Shown here: positions 5,801 through 8,713 of the stretch, piece by piece
Numbering within the stretch: the stretch's first letter is position 1
How the letters are laid out: each line of letters opens with the position of its first letter
From: an uncultured Centipeda sp.
GTDB lineage: Bacteria; Bacillota; Negativicutes; Selenomonadales; Selenomonadaceae
Length of the DNA stretch: 8,713 nucleotides
Direction: 5' to 3'
Assembly (NCBI GenBank): GCA_937925565.1
Contig: CALALM010000340.1
Coordinates: 1-8,713, forward strand
Made by a program: the position numbers and the translations under genes
Notes under the pieces: generated by a model
Told to the model about the DNA's origin: nothing
What the model saw: the letters and a program-made list of their open reading frames with translations, nothing else
The model's database searches: none

Positions 5801-8713
5801 GACGGATGCGGTCTACGGCGGCTATACGAACGGCTCGGGCAGGACAACGGGCAATCATGTGAACCTCGGCGACGGCTCTGCGGCGACGCTCGCGGCGGGC
5901 ACGAACCTCGACAACGCCGCGCTTTACGGCGGCAATCAGTCCGACGTGACGGGCAACACGCTGAACGTCATGGTGAAGGATGCAAAGGTACAGAAGGCGC
6001 AGAACTTCGAGAACTACACATTCCATCTGACGGATCACATTGCGGCGGACAAGCCGTCGAGCGGCAGGATTGACGACAGCTTTACGCGAAGCACGGGCAC
6101 GATGCTGACACTCTCGAACGGGTTTGACGGGCAGGAGGCCGACTGGTCGAAGGTCACGATCGACACCTCGCGCCTCTCCGCCGACAAGACGCTCGGCGCG
6201 ATCACCCTCATGAAGAGCGATACGGCAAACGGGCTGACGTTCCGGAACTATGCCGCGATTGCGCGTGAGGCGGGCGTGACGAGCGGCGACTACGAGGTCG
6301 TCCAGCGCACGGATACTACCGACACGGGGACAACCGTGCGTGCGACAACCGTCCTCATCGATGTGAACCGCTACAAGAACGGCAATGTCACCTATGACGG
6401 CACGAGCGGCACGAAGACCTATGCCGGTGTTTCCTATGGCGGGAATACGGCGGAGAGCAACACGATGACGCTTACGGGCATCGCTGCGGGCGATACCGTC
6501 CGGTATCTCTCGGGCGGGCGCTCGGAGGGGACTGCGGGCGGCGCGGTCAACAACACGGTGAACCTCGTCGGCACGGGCGCGGGGACGCTCGGGGAGGTCT
6601 ACGGCGGTCATGTTGGCAATGCGGCAAATGCGGCGGGTGCGACGGGCAACACGGTCAACATCACAGGCGGTTCGGCGCAGACGATCTACGGCGGCTATAC
6701 AAACGGGTCGGGCAAGACCACGGGCAACACCGTGAACCTCGGCGACGGCACAGGGGTTACAGCGGGCGCAGATTTCTCGAACACCTCCATTTACGGCGGC
6801 AGCAAGGCGGATGATGTCACAGGCAACACGCTGAACGTTAAGGGCAAGGATATGACCGTGGGGGCGGTGGGCAATTTCGATGTCTACAAGTTCCACATGA
6901 ACGACGCGATCCGATCCGGCGACACGATGCTGAACCTCAGGCAGACGGGCGGCTTTACTGCCACGACAGACTTCGCGCGCATCGCCGTGGATGAGAATAC
7001 GCTTCATGCGTGGGGCGCGAACAAGCAGGGCGCGAACCGCATTACGCTGCTCAGCGCTGCGGACATGCATTTTACGGGGGATACGCCCGCGCGTCTCCTC
7101 CGTGTGCAGGACGGTGTGGAGTACGGTATTCATACCGATACGGGTACAAACACGGCGGACAAGGTCATGCTGGACGCAAACCGCTTCAAGGATGGTGCCG
7201 TCGAATACACGGCGGCATCGGCGGGTGAGGCGCTCGGCGGTTACTCCGCCCTCGGCAACACGACGGAAAACAATACACTCACCGTTACGGGGGTTGCCTC
7301 AGGTGCATCTGTCAGTGCATACGGCGGTAAAACCGTCGGCGCGGTCGGCGGCGCGAAGGACAACAAGGTCGTTGTGAACGGCGCGGGCGAAGGAACGCTC
7401 TCGAACGTCTACGGCGGTGCAGTCACGAATGCAGGCAGTGGCGGCGATGTCACAGGTAATACGGTGACGCTCACGGGCGGCACGGTGACGGGCGATGTCT
7501 ACGGCGGCTACACGGCGGGCACAGGTGCGACCACAGGCAATACCGTGAATCTCGCGGGCGGCAGTGTCGGCGGCACGGTCGCGGGCGGCAACAAGGGGGC
7601 GGCAGGAAATGCGCTGCATGTTACGGGACCGGTCACGGCGGGGCAGCTTGCAAACTTTGAGACGGTCAGCCTGGCGGCAAACCGGGATATGGTCGGTAGG
7701 ACGCTTCTCACCGTCAATGGCGGTGCGGCGACCACGGGGCTTGACTGGCAAAAGCTGACGGCGGATGTCACGATGGACAGCATCGGCGTGAAGAGCTATG
7801 AGGCGACGCGTGTCACGCTGATGGCAAACGACAAGGGCATCGACTTCGGTACGGGCTATCACGGGGCAAAGGAACTGTCTGCCCCGGACGGGTACGAGAT
7901 CGGCATTGATACCGATACCCATGCGGGCAACGGCAAGGCAGTCTATGCGGACGGCTATCGCTTCAAAGGAAACATGGCGGCGACCTACGGAGCGTCGGAC
8001 AACGCACATGAATTTGTGTGGGGCGGACGCTCGGAGCTCGGCAAGACGGCAGAGGACAATGTCCTCACCGTCACGGGCGGCACGATCACGGATACGGCGT
8101 ACGGCGGCACGTCGCGCAGGGGCAAGGCACAGAATAACAAACTCGTCATGCGCGGCGGTGAGGCACAGACACTGAAGGGCGGCTTTGGCGAATCGGCATC
8201 GGGCAATACGGTCGATGTCTTCGGCGGCACGGTGCGCGGCGATGTCTACGGCGGTCACGCGACGGCGGGCGATGCAACGGGCAATACGGTGAACCTCCTC
8301 GCACCCGTTACCGTGGGCGGAACGATCCATGGCGGTACGGCGAGTGGGGCAAGCACGAACAACACACTTGCCGTGCATTCGTTCGGCGCGAAGGCGAAGG
8401 ATTTTGACAATGTGCAGAATCTGCATTTCTATATGCCGGCGGGTACAACCTCTGCAGAGACGCGGACGATGCTGACGCTCACGAATACGGGAGCAAAGGA
8501 TGTCAAGGGGCTGAAGTTCGGTGTCGGGATCGCGGGCGACGCAAAGGCATTCAAGCCGGGCGATGCAATCAGTCTGCTGAAAACCGCAGGAACATTGGCG
8601 ACAGATGCAGAGCTGAAGAACGATGGCAAGAATACGATGACGGCGACGCAGGGCGGTATCCTCGACTATACACTCAGCCTCGCGCAGCGTGGGAATAATG
8701 AACTCATCGCGAC
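2598..8713 (+). CDS. Main body of the repeat adhesin passenger, partial at both ends
   Basis: This is the continuation of the same protein, one frame over. I translated it codon by codon and found no stop between 2598 and 8713 (the last stop in this frame is TAA at 2448-2450). It resumes with KNIYGAY, the expected continuation of the repeat cut at 2595. The first ATG in frame, at 2730, lies inside a repeat (YGGNMAATGN) and has no Shine-Dalgarno site, so independent translation is unlikely. It carries the end of block B1, spacers S2-S7, blocks B2-B7 and terminal module S8. No in-frame cysteine codon was seen. Codon use is strongly biased to ACG (Thr) and GGC (Gly), with TTA, CTA and TCA very rare. 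Confidence 0.88.
2793..3185 (+). repeat. Spacer module S2 (131 aa)
   Basis: Starts KFENYKFKL; landmarks GDTML, AFGKLTVD, ITLLKR, MTDTDTD, SRFKG. It has exactly the length of S1 and S4. Confidence 0.75.
3186..4118 (+). repeat. Solenoid block B2 (311 aa)
   Basis: About 11 turns, several degenerate (YAGEAE, AGAYVD, RGANSE in place of YGGY). The cap is SGNTVNLGAEDG followed by HGDND and LNVRAKN. Confidence 0.7.
4119..4514 (+). repeat. Spacer module S3 (132 aa)
   Basis: Starts KFANYKFRL; landmarks GGSMLMLT, DWTKLDVD, ATLLTG, LKFSNYA, RTDTNTD, NRFQN, ATYDGS. Probably the copy closest to the family consensus. Confidence 0.75.
4515..5156 (+). repeat. Solenoid block B3 (214 aa)
   Basis: About seven turns (YGGISY, YGGKTA, IGGSTS, YGGYVT, VGGGGT, IGGDAR, LWGTSY). 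It contains an RGD tripeptide at 4623-4631. The cap is degenerate: NKNVINLGDN, then DNTLNIKAKN. Confidence 0.7.
5157..5549 (+). repeat. Spacer module S4 (131 aa)
   Basis: Starts NVQKFNFLL; landmarks PLLTIAD, AWANVTAD, YTLMRG, LKFSDYA, RTDTGTN, NRFKD, VTYTAASAG. Its end closely resembles S6 but not S5. Confidence 0.73.
5550..6002 (+). repeat. Solenoid block B4 (151 aa)
   Basis: Five turns (FGGYSA, YGAQTA, YGGAIT, YGGYTN, YGGNQS), with cap HVNLGDG then DVTGNTLNV. Bases 5772-5805 are identical over 34 bp to 7458-7491 in block B6. Confidence 0.75.
6003..6419 (+). repeat. Spacer module S5 (139 aa)
   Basis: Starts NFENYTFHL; landmarks GTMLTLS, DWSKVTID, ITLMKS, LTFRNYA, RTDTTDTG, NRYKN, VTYDGT. 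It is longer than the others mainly through an insertion before GTML (about 6045-6093), which is rich in Asp, Ser and Arg. Confidence 0.74.
6420..6872 (+). repeat. Solenoid block B5 (151 aa)
   Basis: Five turns (YAGVSYGG, SGGRSE, YGGHVG, YGGYTN, YGGSKA), with cap TGNTVNLGDG then DVTGNTLNV. Same length as B4. Confidence 0.74.
6873..7232 (+). repeat. Spacer module S6 (120 aa)
   Basis: Starts NFDVYKFHM; landmarks GDTMLNL, DFARIAVD, ITLLSA, HTDTGTN, NRFKD, VEYTAASAG. The segment between LL and TDT is shortened. Confidence 0.73.
7233..7652 (+). repeat. Solenoid block B6 (140 aa)
   Basis: Five turns (LGGYSA, YGGKTV, YGGAVT, YGGYTA, AGGNKG). The cap is abbreviated: TGNTVNLAGG followed by GNALHVTG, without a DVTGNTLNV segment. 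Confidence 0.73.
7653..8018 (+). repeat. Spacer module S7 (122 aa)
   Basis: Starts NFETVSLAA; landmarks GRTLLTV, DWQKLTAD, VTLMAN, DTDTHAG, YRFKG. More divergent than S3-S6, but all landmarks occur in order. Confidence 0.7.
8019..8408 (+). repeat. Solenoid block B7 (130 aa), the shortest and last
   Basis: Five turns (WGGRSE, YGGTSR, KGGFGE, YGGHAT, HGGTAS). It contains a second RGD tripeptide at 8235-8243. The cap is TGNTVNLLAP followed by NNTLAVHS. Confidence 0.72.
8409..8713 (+). other. Terminal passenger module S8, runs off the window
   Basis: Begins NVQNLHFYMP and RTMLTLTNTG like a spacer, then departs from the others: GVGIAGD, KPGDAISLLK, and a tail YTLSLAQRGNNELIA. No TDT or NRF segment and no solenoid motif follow within the window. 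From memory, passengers of this type end in such a module just before the autotransporter beta-barrel, so a barrel is expected shortly downstream; none is visible here. Confidence 0.6.

Larger units (their letters stand above)
343..8713 (+). pseudogene. Giant autotransporter-like adhesin gene, single-base frameshift, 3' end outside window
   Basis: Read with one base restored at about 2595/2596, this is a single gene of at least 2,790 residues. It encodes a Sec signal peptide, then alternating beta-solenoid blocks and spacer modules. Such passengers belong to type V secretion: Sec exports the chain, a C-terminal beta-barrel inserts in the outer membrane, and the repeat stalk is displayed outside, usually for adhesion. 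The barrel is not in the window, so that assignment is inferred from the passenger. Support: signal peptide, no cysteine in the mature chain, TGNxVxxxGGT/YGGY repeats throughout, and a passenger-end-like sequence at 8409-8713. The 3' part stays open for over 6.1 kb, so decay, if real, is recent; a sequencing error is equally possible. A trimeric autotransporter or another anchoring route cannot be excluded without the C-terminus. Confidence 0.75.

Noticed and set aside
2511..8426. Very long minus-strand reading frames (2511-5186, 5304-7133, 7299-8426)
   Set aside because: They share codon boundaries with the sense repeat frame, so only sense TTA, CTA or TCA codons can stop them, and these are very rare here. 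The breaks fall exactly on sense TCA codons at 5304 and 7299. The translations are Arg/Ala/Cys-rich, with low-complexity AAVDR-type echoes of VYGG.
343..8713. Trimeric (YadA-type) adhesin
   Set aside because: No YadA-like left-handed roll or coiled-coil stalk heptads were seen; the motifs fit a monomeric solenoid passenger better. The C-terminus is needed to settle this.

Overview
The window holds one very large secreted-protein gene and the control region in front of it. After a 342-base AT-rich leader with a near-consensus sigma70-type promoter and a strong Shine-Dalgarno site, a plus-strand gene starts at 343 and is still open when the window ends at 8713 (about 2,790 residues so far). The product starts with a Sec signal peptide. 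The rest is a Gly/Thr/Asn-rich, cysteine-free repeat protein with repeated TGNxVxxxGGT and YGGY motifs, the pattern of a right-handed beta-solenoid passenger of a type V (autotransporter-like) surface adhesin. The outer-membrane barrel would lie beyond the window, so it is expected but not seen.

The style suggests a diderm Firmicute of the Negativicutes, perhaps Selenomonas-like: a GC-rich body dominated by ACG and GGC codons, an AT-rich promoter, a GGAGG ribosome site, and YGGY/TGNTVNLGDG repeats like those I recall from such genomes. This is recall, not a database result.

Layout: 1-213 upstream region with two inverted repeats; 214-241 promoter; about 249-342 untranslated leader with a possible two-tier stem-loop; 343-447 signal peptide; then alternating solenoid blocks (B0-B7) and non-solenoid spacer modules (S1-S8). 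The seven complete spacers stay near 120-139 residues. The solenoid blocks shrink from 394 residues (B1) to 311, 214, 151, 151, 140 and 130 (B7). The last module, S8, looks like the end of an autotransporter passenger.

The gene is broken in this sequence. One base is missing at about 2595/2596, so the frame from 343 stops at 2820, while the true repeat frame continues uninterrupted from about 2598 to 8713. This is either a genuine inactivating mutation or a sequencing/assembly error. The many long minus-strand reading frames are shadows of this gene. No RNA gene, mobile element, CRISPR array or second gene was found.
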